From positions 62,001 through 126,000 of the forward strand of contig WIXG01000027.1 of the NCBI GenBank assembly GCA_009869945.1: a DNA stretch of 64,000 bases. Reading direction: 5' to 3'. Position numbers and translations under genes: made by a program. The notes below the pieces were generated by a model that saw only the letters and a program-made list of their open reading frames with translations, was not told the origin of the DNA and did not search any database. Positions 34,901 to 46,364 of this stretch are shown one piece after another; the first letter of the stretch is position 1, and every line of letters begins with the position of its first letter. This DNA comes from Mesaphorura yosii. Its lineage: Eukaryota; Arthropoda; Collembola; Poduromorpha; Tullbergiidae.

Positions 34901-36053
34901 GTCTACATTGTAGTTATTTGATCCGTAGGTGGTTCAGGCGAAATGCGAGCCGCGGATGCTGACTTACAACTACCCATGGCCCAGTATGCTGAAATGCGAT
35001 CAGTTTCCGGAAGACCACGACTTGTGCATCCGACCCGGCGCCGCAAATACCGACGAGAAAATAGGTAGAGAGCTCGCTTCTCTTAATCCCCAGAAGAAAG
35101 ACAGCGGAGCTTAAAATATGGTTTACTGTCATTTTCACAGAAGAGCCTGAATGCCCGTCCTGCCATCAAGCACACACGTGTGAGAATATCGTGGACAATT
35201 ACTGTCGGTCACATTTCGGTGAGATTGGCAATTACTAGCCCATCGCACTATGAATGATTATTAAACTGTGGTCATTGTTGCAGTGTTCCGTGCAAAATTT
35301 AAACGTGCCCATGGCTCGATGGTGGAATTTCGGAAAGGACGCTGGTTCAAGCCACCGCAGGAGTCGCGTCGTGGCAGACCCGACTTTCGTTCGTTTGACT
35401 TGGAGCCCAAAGATAATTGCTGCAACAGTCTGCTGACTCCGGGTGTCCCGTACATTGTGATGGGTATCATGAGAGGGGATCAACGCGTCGTCACGTTTGT
35501 CATGCAATGGAATGGGAAGGACAAGGTAAAAAGAGCACTCGCTTTTGTAGAGGACAATTAGCACAGAGTTGGTGCTGTCATGACACAATAATAACACGTC
35601 TCGACTAGCAGACCGTCCGCTTGCATTGCAGTGTTAAGTGAGACTTTTTCCTTTCTGATTTCGACACGAAGATTAGAGATTAGTCATTATTGGATGTCAC
35701 CTTTGATTGCAGTTCTCAAAGCTTAATTTCTGGTCTGGCGCTTGCAGATCCTGAAGAATGCAGTGAGGACATTTCGTAGCATGGACTGCTCTAATCCGCT
35801 GCCAATGTCAGTGGTGGCTGTTGGCGAGGAAGAGACGAGCAGCAGCAGAGGCACCAACAAGACGAGTATCAACAAGTCTGGTAGCACTTCTACCACCATC
35901 ATCGGCGGCAACGGCCATGGCAGACGTCGGCAGAGGAGAAGGAAGGATGGCCAAGGTCAGAATAGCAATAGCAACAGCAATAATGGAAACCATCGAAAAG
36001 GACGTCAGTACGGCGGATGCCGCGTGACGATGGCGTCGGACAGAAACCAGTGA
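31984..36053 (+). CDS. Secreted frizzled-related protein (sFRP1/2/5 type)
   Basis: sFRPs bind Wnt ligands outside the cell and modulate Wnt signalling. Six exons: 31984-32862, 34482-34604, 34929-35064, 35141-35218, 35284-35525 and 35748-36053, giving 587 residues from the first ATG. A frizzled cysteine-rich domain starts near C258 (NCVNIPVNFTLC). It includes MVPNLLGHDSLQEA, AWVPLLGLQCHPDTQLFLCS and the sFRP-diagnostic CLDRPIYPCR. A netrin-like domain follows (CENIVDNYC, KDNCCNSLL, YIVMGIMRGDQRVVTFVMQW), then a basic Arg/Asn/Ser tail. No transmembrane segment follows the CRD, which excludes Frizzled itself. The first 175 residues are Arg-, His- and Ser-rich. An ideal signal peptide (MITVFIILILCLHISPS) starts only at M176 (32509), so the true start may be there, or the protein is a signal-anchor form. 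Intron 1 is large (1.6 kb). Confidence 0.85.
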
Positions 36054-36540
36054 AACCAGCCTAGCAATAGCGACCATAGTGACCGACACACGTGCAAGAG
36101 TAATTAAAACTTGGAAATCGGCCTTGAATTCTCTTCGTCCCTTTGTTTTGCCCGATCGTTCTACTTTTCATGCACTGTCTGAGTAGCGGATTGAATTTTA
36201 GTCACTTCGCCTGCCTTAGCTTTTTTTTTATTAATTAGACGTATCACCATTTAATTACCTAGGCCTAAAGCGTGTTGTCTCAATTTTGTGGCAATTGTCC
36301 CATTTTGTATTCTGTTCGAGTGTTTTGCATCCGCGATCTCCATCTGCGTTTAATCATGGCCTTTATGATTTGTCTATACTCAGACTTGGCTCGACTAAGG
36401 CTCATATTTATTGTGAATTTTTCACTAAACATTACTCTGTATCCTAGAAAATGTTTTAATGTATGCAACTAATTATTATTTAGTTTACCCTTCTTGTTGA
36501 CAATAAATGCATTTTCTTTGCGCCGACCGCCGCGTGAAGT

Positions 36541-37347
36541 TTACAGCAGGATTTCTTCGCCGATGACTGGCTCAACTGGGATGTCCATATTGCAGGGATC
36601 CTGATTCTCATGAAATAAACCACAGATGATACACGTCTCGTCCGGATGAAACTGGTTGACAGACACGATGCTTGGGAGGTCAACGTGATTCTTTTGTCCA
36701 CAAATCGAGCAGTTTGGCTCCAAAACCCATTCCCCGTTGACATCCCAGTTTGAGTCCCACTCTTCGGCGTCAATCCCGGGACCACACTCTTCCAGCATCT
36801 CGCACGGGTTCTCGTTCTGGTCAGGAAGGATGGGAAGAGTCGGGTCGAGCTCCCTTTCACGACGGTCATAGCTCCAAGACTCCGGGCGGACGGGTGCCAC
36901 CTCCACTTGCTCGTTCTGCGTGTTCGTGCCGTTAACCACGAGATGAATGTGCAATATCGGATCTAGAAGAAATTTGCGATTAAGTTCCAGTACCTTGGAC
37001 AGACGACTTTGCTGTTGTTTCTTGCGCAGTTCACGTCTTAGAATCGATGGTTTGACTCGGCAGACGGGCACTTCCTTCTTCTTGGTGGTGTTGGCCGCCT
37101 GCTTCCCCTTGCAACCAGCTGAAGTCAAGCCCGGCTGCATAGGTGCCTTTTTGGGCTTCGAAGGTCCAGGCTTTGGCTTCTCCTGGACCGTGGACACCTT
37201 CCAAGCGCGAATGGTGCCCGTGAAGTTTGTAACGCGAATGATTGACGTCAGCTCAGCAACCCGTCTGCGTTCCTCGGTCGGATCCACCGTGGGCTTCGGG
37301 GTTTTGTTGTTTTTCACCTTGTCCTTTTTGGGGACACGCTGTGACAT
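36541..37347 (-). CDS. Orphan basic protein with C-terminal CxxC pairs
   Basis: A single coding exon of 268 residues. A 5' UTR intron is likely: donor about 37408, acceptor just before the ATG, at about 37356. The first 120 residues are very rich in Lys, Arg and Pro with a few hydrophobic patches (TSIIRVTNFTGTIRAWKV). The middle is acidic. The last 60 residues contain two CxxC knuckles, NCSICGQKNH and TCIICGLFHENQDPC, each followed by His, which could bind one or two zinc ions. I do not recognise the family. A nuclear or nucleic-acid-binding role is only a guess from composition. It is convergent with the sFRP gene, with 488 bp between the stop codons. Confidence 0.6.
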   Translation of the reverse strand: MSQRVPKKDKVKNNKTPKPTVDPTEERRRVAELTSIIRVTNFTGTIRAWKVSTVQEKPKPGPSKPKKAPMQPGLTSAGCKGKQAANTTKKKEVPVCRVKPSILRRELRKKQQQSRLSKVLELNRKFLLDPILHIHLVVNGTNTQNEQVEVAPVRPESWSYDRRERELDPTLPILPDQNENPCEMLEECGPGIDAEEWDSNWDVNGEWVLEPNCSICGQKNHVDLPSIVSVNQFHPDETCIICGLFHENQDPCNMDIPVEPVIGEEILL

Positions 37348-37408
37348 GCTTTCCCTGGGGACAAAATAATTTAAGAATTCGGAACCAACATTGCATCATG
37401 AACTTACG

Positions 37409-38873
37409 GAGTCTGAGAGCAAATCAAGTATTTTCCAAAGAGGAGCAGCACTGCACTTCTGAACGGATCAACAATCAGAAATTAGATGAAAGCCAATTAA
37501 GTGCGCCGAGATATGGCAAGACGGAACTTAATGTGGCGTGCAGAAATAAAACATGCCATTTCTCAAGTTTATTGTCGTCTAATAAGGAGAGAGAGCTCAT
37601 TGACGTACGCCGATTTTGGATCGGGTCTCAAGAAAATTTAACTATTGATGAATCTCATTGAGACTGGTACTAATTTACAGAGAACGTTGCCCTCGATTTC
37701 ATTTCCCTATTCAGCGGGTGGCCAAAACAAAACCCCGAAAATTCAAGCCAACGATATTCAATGGAAATGAACCGAGGTCACTGCTTCAGCAAAATATGCT
37801 TACAGTCTTGACTTCCTCATCAGATTCTCGGGAAGTCTTCCCATTGCGTCCAACGACGTCGTCTCCTCGACCCGAGATTCTGTAAAATTTCAACTTGCGA
37901 GTGCACGTTTTGTTGAGCTGAATTTTATATGCATTGATTCTTATTAGCTACGGCCCAAACTCGTACTTCAGCCCTCAATCCACTTCCAAGTTTTACGATT
38001 TTCTTTATTTATGCTTTATGCTGCATTGTCCGTTAACAGCTAAGAATCATGTGCTGCACTTTTATCGAGGTCACCGCTGTTCGCTACTCGAAATACTCAT
38101 AAATGACATGGCTGGTAAATATTGTTGAGCGTTGAATAGCATTACCGTACTATTATATCGGAATGAAATGAGATGACGAAGCAAAAGAACTCTGACAACG
38201 AGCTATCGGGGTATTTACAACAACGGTTTCTTGTTTATCCTAATCGCCTCCTAATTATTGTAATTATAGAAAGGGAGTGGTTTTTGTTCTACACAATAGG
38301 CCAAGCGATAAAGCCTTAATGCCTTGTCAGGAGCCAAAGAATTAAAATATTGCTATAAATTTCTTACATAATTGCATTTCTGCATTTTATGCAAACGAAG
38401 TGTCTTCTTTGCTATCTGGTTCCTTCTTAACTCAATCACAATATCCATTTCCTGCATGTGATGATGTGATGTTGCCGCCGCGCCGCTCCCTCAATAACAT
38501 TCTCATGCTTGTACCGACGTCAGAAAGTCGAGTCAAACAACAAATCGGGATCAGTAAAGGCCGAATTGAAATTACAATGGCTTGACTTAACTCTAGAACT
38601 CCTGCCACTGCTTAATCGTTGACAGGCGATATGCACATGAGGTCAGTTGCTAATTGGTCGGCGTCTACTCAAGATTAGATACAAACAGTCCCACAGTTGA
38701 AGTTTGACATTTCTTGACTGATCTGGAACTGTGACAAGTTCTTAGAAATTCGACTTCAAGTTCACATTTTCTTCGCAGTAAGTAATAATAATGCTACCCT
38801 GAGCTCCCACTCTTGGATCCATCGAAACTGACCACTGTGTTATTCCTGTGTGCCTTTTGTAGGACCACCAGCA
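37409..38873. other. Intergenic DNA
   Basis: About 1.4 kb, AT-rich. Short open frames (37242-37661, 37934, 38400) look random. The region must hold the promoters of the two flanking, divergently transcribed orphan genes. An acceptor at 38861-38862 lies just upstream of the next ATG, so a non-coding 5' exon is likely somewhere here. Confidence 0.4.
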
Positions 38874-40663
38874 ATGGAGCAGCAAGTCCCTTACTTCAAT
38901 GGCTTAATCCTAATTCCGCCCGTCGGGCCCTCCGACGACCGATCGTGGTTCCATCGTCATCTGGGGCTGCCAGACTTGGTCGTCAAGTTCCAATACCTCT
39001 GCTCCGAGTTCCGTTGCTACAACTTTGGTCCTGGAAGTCAGGCTTTCTCTGCCGAGTTGTCCCGCATTCGTGACGACATGCGGAAGCTGGAACATGCGGC
39101 CTATCAGTTCGATTACAAGTAAGTTGACCCACTTCTAATTGCAAACATGGCACATCTACTACCATCTCTTTCCATGTACACATTCCTGAATTGACATGGA
39201 TGGTTTGATCCATCCATCGCTAAGCCCTGTTTCTTTAACAGGAGACTTTTCTCGAGCGTTGTCTACGATTATGAGGTCTATGCCCTCTCCTGCGTCTCAC
39301 AGGCCCTTCTGAACAAAATTGTTGGACTGCATGAGCTGATGTTCCGGGAACAACAAAGTAAGTGGCTGCTTTTATCAATGTACTGTTTTCCATGTTGTAT
39401 AAAACTCTCACTAGCGCGTAGTTTGCTTGAGGGCCAACCCTAATCTGCATAATGGCACTAAGGTGTACCGATAAGATTGCTGGACGATTTCCTTCCCTCA
39501 TTCGCATGATTCTGTCCGCTCTGCCTCCTCTCAATTTTATTTTTGTGAGTCTGTGAGCATTAAACGTACTAACATTAAGAATAAGAGACAGCGTCAGGAA
39601 CGTTAAGTTAATTGTGACTGCGTGACGGGAAGAGCAATTAATCATGTCATCTTCAGAAGGTGGAATTTCGGAGCTGTTGTTAACCGTGGTTGCGCACGAG
39701 TTCGAAGGTTTGCATTTTGCAGCATTGTCCTTTTCCCATGTAATTCAATCGAAGCCACATAAGCGTGCACGTACATATCCCATTTTAATTGCAATTTTGT
39801 TCCGCAGAAATAATGCTTAAGATTAACGCGCCGCGTCCTTCAGTTATTGTCCCGAATCCAGGCTACAGGTCGACTTCTTCAGGTATCGCATCTTGCAATT
39901 ACAACATGAAACAAAAGCCTCCGACTCCGCCTCAAAATCATAGTCTTTATCCTAGTTTGATAACCTAATTCGGGCCGTTCGAGGTTTTTTATTAATTGCG
40001 TTCTGCTTTTCTGTTTATGGCCAAACTGACCTTATTGCATGCGATGAAAGCATGCAGGACGTTATTCTCAGAAATACCATCCCTGACCTAATTACGCTCT
40101 GTGTGTGAATTATTGCCCTTTGTCTTGCAGAACTCTTCAACAATGAGCGGATTGCAACCGCTGGCTTATATTCATCTTCATCTGAGCTCGACACTCCAGG
40201 CCGAGACGCCGGCTACGAGCAAGAGCAACAGCACACTCCAACAATGAGTGTCCAGAAACATCATAACACTACTACATATGGCCGCTTTGAATCTGGCGTA
40301 AGGTTCATGCCGTACAAATCCACACCAAAGCGGACCGTCGCCCAAACAATGACAACATTTTCTCACGATTCTTCTTGGTCGAACTCGTCGAACAAGCGAG
40401 GCGCTTGTTTTGGAATCCACAGCGCTGGAGGCTGCCACGTTTGCACTGTAATTCCGTCTCAGTTTAGCAACCTTCCCAAAGTTCCACAACAAAATGCAAA
40501 TGTCCAAGCTCAGGTATTCCACTCGATTCCCGAATACAGCATTCCGATCAATATCTCGACGAACATGGGACGAGTTAATCCAACTTCGCACGGAATAGCT
40601 GTAACAAATGTTACATGGTCCAAAACTTCTCCGATCTGCTACCCTCCACAGCAGGGACGATAG
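38874..40663 (+). CDS. Orphan protein, five exons
   Basis: Exons 38874-39118, 39242-39357, 39657-39707, 39808-39882 and 40131-40663 join in phase to 339 residues. The first 150 residues look globular and helical (SAELSRIRDDMRKLEHAAYQ, VYDYEVYALSCVSQALL, GLHELMFREQQ). The rest is Ser/Thr/Asn-rich and probably disordered. There is no signal peptide, membrane segment or catalytic motif that I recognise, and I cannot name the family. The exon phases, good splice sites and helical N-terminus make a real gene likely. AATAAA at 40968-40973 is a good poly(A) signal. The upstream frame is open back to 38850, but the ATG at 38874 follows an acceptor-like TTTTGTAG. Confidence 0.65.
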
Positions 40664-41500
40664 GCGACATCGCAGCAACAGCAATAGATTATTTAATAAT
40701 CTAAAACTTTCTAGTGGATAGTGGTTTGATTGTATTTGACGTGAAGGTTCATAGTGGATAGTCAGGATATTTGGTTAGAAGTAGTTGATAGATAGTATGT
40801 AACTTACAACAGTTGCAATTTCATATCTATAATCATTCGTAAGTTTATGTTAAAGCACTTCTTAAAGAAATTATGACCATTTTCCTGGCTCCTTTTTAGA
40901 TTTCGTAGATCGTTAGTAGATGACTAGAATCTAGAATCGTATTGTTAATAACATGTTAAGTTTGCGAAATAAATAACTTAAAACTGTAATTATGTGTTCT
41001 TGTGTTTGTGGCCGAGAGTTTATTTCTGGAGTTTGAGATTGAGAGGGATTAAGAAGGCAAGTTTGGAAATCACTCAAAGAGTTGTATGATTATTTTCAAG
41101 TGGGTTGGTCCACCTCCCCCAACACCTGTTGTAATGGGCAGGTCAGGACGTTGATTGAACATTAACACGTGTCCCAGAGTGTTGTCCACATTGTAGAAAA
41201 ATGTCAACATATTTCACAAATCCCCTTTGTGTCAATCATTGTAAATTGCATGGTGTCTTCAGAAAAGGCTTACAAAATTATTATGACACGAAAGCAAGTG
41301 TAATCCATGTCCCCATGCTATAAATAGCAAAAGTGCAGACAATCAGGAGGGTAAGCCCACGCCCCGGCCTCAAAGTTTTTCAACTGCACATTAACACCGT
41401 CGCACCTCGAAAAATTGATTTTACCAAATGCGACAATACAAGCGATTGTTTATTACAACAAATTAAAACAGGAAATGAATGTGAAACGCAATATACACAT
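40664..41500. other. 3' UTR of the orphan gene and convergent intergenic DNA
   Basis: Contains the 3' UTR up to AATAAA at 40968, with a short direct repeat of ATAGTGGATAGT near 40715 and 40750. Then intergenic DNA up to the stop codon of MTG1. No supported gene. Confidence 0.45.
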
Positions 41501-42997
41501 TTAGAAAATTATTCTAGGACTATTTTCTGATTGCTCTGAACCACTTGGCTCAGAAATGTTGCTTATGAGCTCCTCCGATTGCTCCGATGCATCTGAAAGA
41601 TCTCGCAAATAAGGCTCGATATCTTTCGAATGTTCTCGCAATGCTCGTCCCACCTCTTCCACAGAGACTACTTCATCCAACACAAATTTGCCAAACTCTC
41701 CGTTTCGGAATTGGGTAACGAAATTTAAGGCAGTATTTTCGAAGTCCGGTTTGCACACATAGCCAACAGCTGCAAGGACGAAACAAACGCACCGTTCTGC
41801 AATGAGGTCAATCTTTCGGCAATCTTATGAGCAACTCACCCGGTACGACAGAGTTTATTCGAGAAACATATTTTAATTTCCTTGCCAATGACGATAGGAC
41901 ATTTGTAATGCAATCAGAAGGCTCTTCAAGTCCAGAGTATCTGACGTACTTAAACTGACCTCTGCGATTCATTTGAAATAATATGTAATCCGCGATGTTG
42001 ACCATGCCCACTTGAGCATCCGGAAGATTTCCTGCGAACGTTAATAAAAGGTTGCAAGCCTGAATGCATTGGTGATATGTATGCAATACATAAACCCGTA
42101 CCACAAGCTGCTAGCTTCATTCCAATATCGGAGTGTGGTATTCTAGGCTGCAGGATTCCAGGGGTATCAAACAGGTAAATTTTAGGGCTTTCACAGATTT
42201 TGACTTTTTGATGCACCATTTTCGTTACACCCGCTGAAGGTCCAACTTTCACGGCACGACCTTACATAAAGAAGCAAATGAAGGAAATTCAGGGTTATGA
42301 AGACGAGGAGAGTTTTGGCTTGTACAAACCTTTCTTCATGTATCTGCTTCTTAATATATTTATCATGGAAGACTTGCCAACATTGGGAACGCCAATTATC
42401 ATGGCGTTGTATTCTCTGGCTGCACTGCGGTGAAATCTTTCTGACTTTGAGATCAAGTCACATATTTTCGGAACAAGCTGTTGATATCAAAAAACAATTA
42501 ACTAATTAGTAAACTACTAGAACTAAATGGTAACAAAATATTTGACACACATCCCGAATTCCCTGGCATTTAGTATTTTTGCTATTTGTAAACAGGGTGA
42601 TAGAATTTTCGATGAACGTCTGTTGTTCCAATAATTCCAAGATGCGAGTTTTCTCTTTGAATCGTATAAGGTCAGACTTGTTGAGGATTAAAATGTGGGG
42701 TTTTATGCCAATCATTTGTTGGAAGAACGACGGGTTTCTGCCACTGAATGGGATTCTGGCATCGTGCAGTTCTAGAATGCAGTCGATAGAGCGAAGCTTC
42801 GCTTGCATTTGCTTTAGGCCTGCAAAAGAACAGTGAGCCCCAGTCATTGTGTGCTTCTTATTGTGCTCTATATCAATGCAATTAGGTATTTGTATCATTT
42901 TACCACTTTTCATGTGTTTTGGGTACCAATTTAATGCTGATCCGTGCAGCACCTTAAAGGAGGTTCGGAACACCGGACCAGATGATGACGAAGACAT
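41501..42997 (-). CDS. MTG1: Mitochondrial ribosome-associated GTPase 1
   Basis: MTG1 is a circularly permuted GTPase of the YlqF/RbgA group that works in assembly of the large mitochondrial ribosomal subunit. Six minus-strand exons: 42997-42904, 42819-42551, 42477-42330, 42260-42102, 42031-41840 and 41769-41501; 376 residues. The permuted order is visible: DARIPFSGRNP, G4 NKSD (78-81), then G1 GVPNVGKSS (150-158), a G2-like AGVTKM, and G3 DTPG (202-205). The N-terminal NWYPKHMKSG matches the RWFPGHM block of the family. A C-terminal helical domain and a Ser/Glu-rich acidic tail follow. The open frame upstream of the chosen ATG reaches 43093; its in-frame Met there would add a hydrophobic leader, so the true start is uncertain. 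Confidence 0.93.
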
Positions 42998-43404
42998 AAT
43001 TTCAGCGGTTTCTGTCTTATTAGCTTCAGCTTCCGATGGTGATCCAAAAATTAATTGCACAACTATCAAAACGGAATCAGCGGTGAACAGCAAATCGAGA
43101 CTACTTCTGTGTTGCCACTGGAGTTTTTTCGAATCCCTTCTTTACTTGATGGATGCAAGGATGCAAGAGTAATCCCAATTTTAAACAAATTTTGCACCGT
43201 ACACTTTTACTAGAGCGGTTGGCCACTTGAATTAGCAGTGAAATATTCTCAAATACATTTCAATTAGTTAACCGGTAACTTTTACCACCCTGTCGGAAAG
43301 ATGAAAGAATTTGTCAATTTCATTAATGCAGTTAGAATCCTGCAGCACTTCGTAAGACTTGGTTAGGTGGAAGAAGAAATTATTGTCCCTAAACATTGAT
43401 AACT
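42998..43404. promoter_or_regulatory. Shared upstream region of MTG1 and PIGB
   Basis: The start codons of MTG1 (minus) and PIGB (plus) are about 400 bp apart, so both promoters must lie in or near this interval. No TATA box or motif stands out. The minus-strand part up to 43093 could also be coding if MTG1 starts further upstream. Confidence 0.4.
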
Positions 43405-45853
43405 ATGGCGAACAACCGTGTTGGGCGCAATCGTAAGAAAGGTAATAATCCTGGCGTTGGATCCCAAAGGCATGGTAAGTTGGATCGACATAAATTGCCT
43501 TCGCTGCTGGAATCTTTCTTCAAGGGATCAGGAATGGGCGTATTTCTGAACCAAATGTGGTGGGTCTAAATCTTCATATTTAATGTAATTCGTTTTGTCA
43601 TCAGTTGAAACTTTGTTCTTTAATTCCAGGAGCCTTCTAGTCAAGACGTGCAAGAACCTAGACAAAGTTCCAAACAATGACGAGCTTACGCGCAAGACGA
43701 AGAATGAAGATCGTAAAGAAAGAAAGCAGCAAAACTATGAGATTCAGTATTTTCAACTGACGACATGGCTCATGATCTCAAGATTCCTTAGTGTATTAGC
43801 GGTCTCAAGCGTTTTCGTTCCAGACGAATATTGGCAGGGTACGGAAGTTGCTCACTGGCTAGTGCATGGGTATGTGACTTATCACGCTGCCACTTTGTCC
43901 ATTCACTGTAAAAGACAATCTTGACCCGCAGAAAAGGACATCTGACATGGGAGTGGAGATACGGTTTGAGAGGATATCTGTACCCTTGCTTTCTGGCTTT
44001 CCCAATTTGGGTCGTGGACCGTCTTAAGTTGAGCTTACCAGCTGTGGGTGTAAGAGACAAACTAAATTTAAAATGAATTTCCCCAGCGTATAATTAGACC
44101 TTAGTTTCTCTAGACACTTTAGTCATGATATGATTCTGGTTATTACAGGCAGTGGGACCACGTCTCCTACAAGCGGCAGTAACCTGTTTTGCCGAGTACA
44201 AATTCATTTGTTATGTTCGTGGTAAATTCGGAAATGAATCCGGATTGATCACATATGGCTTGCTGATTACAAACTGGTTTCTAATCTTTTGCTGTTCAAG
44301 AACTCTAACAAACACGATGGAGATGGACTTGAATCTACTAGGATTCTACTATTTGCAAAACGGTACTAGATACAAACCTATGAATAGTTCGCTTTTCAGC
44401 AATAAGCAGACATTATAATCGGTTTAAAATCATTGCGAACTTTCCAGGTACAATGGGGATGTTCACAGCATGTGCTTCTCTGGCGTTCTTTGTGCGACCA
44501 ACTGCAGTTATCGTCTGGATTCCACTTTATTCGCACATTCTATCCAAAGTGTGCAGAAACTTTGTCGTAATTGTGCAGTGTTTTACTGTTGGGTGAGTGG
44601 AGTACTTGAACCTGTTAAATATTGTCCTATTCACAACTAATTTATTTTCTCCAACTTCTCCCAGCGCGCTTCTGCTTTATGGAAATACACTATTGGATAT
44701 CCATTTCCATCGGAAGTTCGTCCTGCCACCTTGGACGTTTTTTGTGTTTAACTTCCTGGATGGGAGAAGCTCTGAGTTTGGCACACATCCGGCGCTGTGG
44801 TATTTCTACTCAGCTTTACCGAGTATTTTTGGACCAATTCTCATCTGGGTATTCTTGGGACTCCTTTTTTGGCCATCAAAATACAATCAGCACTTGAAGA
44901 TCAGCATTACATACCTAATTTTGTTCAGGTACTTCCATTCGGAGACTTGTTGGCGTAATATTCAGTACGTTCTATACAGGAGCTTACATCTTTGTTGAAT
45001 TGTATCTTTTCCAGCGCTTTGGGCCATAAGGAGATTCGATTCTTGATGCCAATTATCCCGCATTTGCTCGTTGTTGCTGGCGACTGCATCAGTTGCATGC
45101 AACTGACTGCAAAGAATATGAAACTAGGAATTTGGAAGTGATACACTCAACCTTACGTTAGAAACTTTATAGGATACGATATTATCCTGTTTTATTTCAG
45201 GTACATTAAGACTTTGCTCTACTTGAATCTTATTGCTCACTTTGGGGCAGCGATTTTCTTTGGGCAATTCCATCAAGTTGGGATTAAACGAGCCTCGAAT
45301 GACATCAAGCTGGACTCAAGAATTGCCAATTTAAGCAGCGTAAATATTTGGATCTTGATGCCCTGCTATTCCGTCCCGGTTCAAACGTAAATCCTTCATG
45401 AAAGAAAAATTTAGCGCATGCTGTTAATTTCTAGTCGCTTAACTCGCATTCATTCAATGTTGAATTATGCTTAGATATCTTCATCACGACAATGCGAGCT
45501 TTGAGTTCCTCACCTGTTCACCTGAAGGAATCAATACAACCTCTCCCAATCTTCAACACGACGATTTCTCCGAATTTAACTTTGAAAAGTTTATTGGGTC
45601 CAAGTTGACAAATGCAACGATTCCTGCCACAAGACCTAACTATGTGATGACGTACGGAAGACGACGAGCTAATGAGATTCTGGACCTCCTGAAGAATTAT
45701 GGATTGGATTATTATGTGATGGGAAAGTATTTTCACACAGTCTTTCCGTTTGATAACGTTGGCAAGTATGTTCTAGTCCTACGCTTGAACGACACAATTT
45801 CTTATGCTCATGGCTCACATTTGCCGAAACGAGCCAATCTTCCTAATGTTTAA
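43405..45853 (+). CDS. PIGB: GPI mannosyltransferase 3 (PIG-B)
   Basis: PIG-B is an ER multi-pass GT22-family enzyme that adds the third mannose to the GPI anchor precursor from dolichol-phosphate-mannose. Nine exons: 43405-43474, 43605-43869, 43932-44049, 44149-44362, 44448-44592, 44665-44928, 45015-45137, 45201-45386 and 45475-45853; 587 residues. The hallmark acidic pair is at D97-E98 in VPDEYWQGTEVAH, followed by GHLTWEWRYGLRGYLYP. Later blocks are FFVRPTAVIVWIPL, SSEFGTHPALWYFYSALPSIFGP and FSALGHKEIRFLMPIIPHL, and the C-terminal luminal part ends in TVFPFDNVGKYVLVLRL. Several hydrophobic membrane segments are spread along the chain. The 70-nt first exon encodes a Lys/Arg/Gly/Asn-rich cytosolic leader. 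The exon 2 acceptor was chosen because the next one downstream breaks the frame. Confidence 0.93.
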
Positions 45854-46364
45854 TTACTTTAACGTGCATTTAATGCTTTAAGTAAACCTAAAACCTCCTT
45901 CCTTAGTGATTACGGAATATTCGAACAAAAGTCTTTCAACGTGTCAAACGATGTAAGCATTTAGACTGATAGTGCAACTACAAAGATAAAGTATTCTTAT
46001 CTCTGTTAGCGTAATATTATTATTATTAGCGTAGGCGAAATTTTGTCAATCTTAATCACGACCCCGTTAATACTGAAAATGTGCTACTAAGCGTGTGCTT
46101 CGGTCTCAAAATAGTTCATGTAATAAAACTCCATAGAATTTTAAAAATTTTAAATCGATGTCAAATGGGACGAGATTCGAAATCAACAAGGTTTATATAT
46201 TTATTTCATACTCTTTTTCTTACCCACAAATATAAATTTGCACACTTTAGAGTACAAAATGAAAATATATCAACCAAATCATTCCATTTTCAGATGTTCT
46301 TTAATAGCTCCTGAAGCAACAACAGAATTGTGTTTAAAAAAGTATCTTATTTATTTTTCAATTC
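45854..46364. other. PIGB / RPL17 convergent 3' region
   Basis: AT-rich 3' flanks of two convergent genes. On the minus strand AATAAA (46355-46350) lies only 10 nt beyond the RPL17 stop, so that 3' UTR is very short. A TTATTATTATT run near 46018 is the only simple repeat. Confidence 0.5.

Noticed and set aside
40178-40684. 168-codon minus-strand open frame
   Set aside because: It is antisense to the last exon of the plus-strand orphan, which has phase-matched upstream exons and a poly(A) signal; the antisense frame has neither.
46010-46030. Short TTATTATTATT repeat
   Set aside because: Too short to be a meaningful microsatellite.
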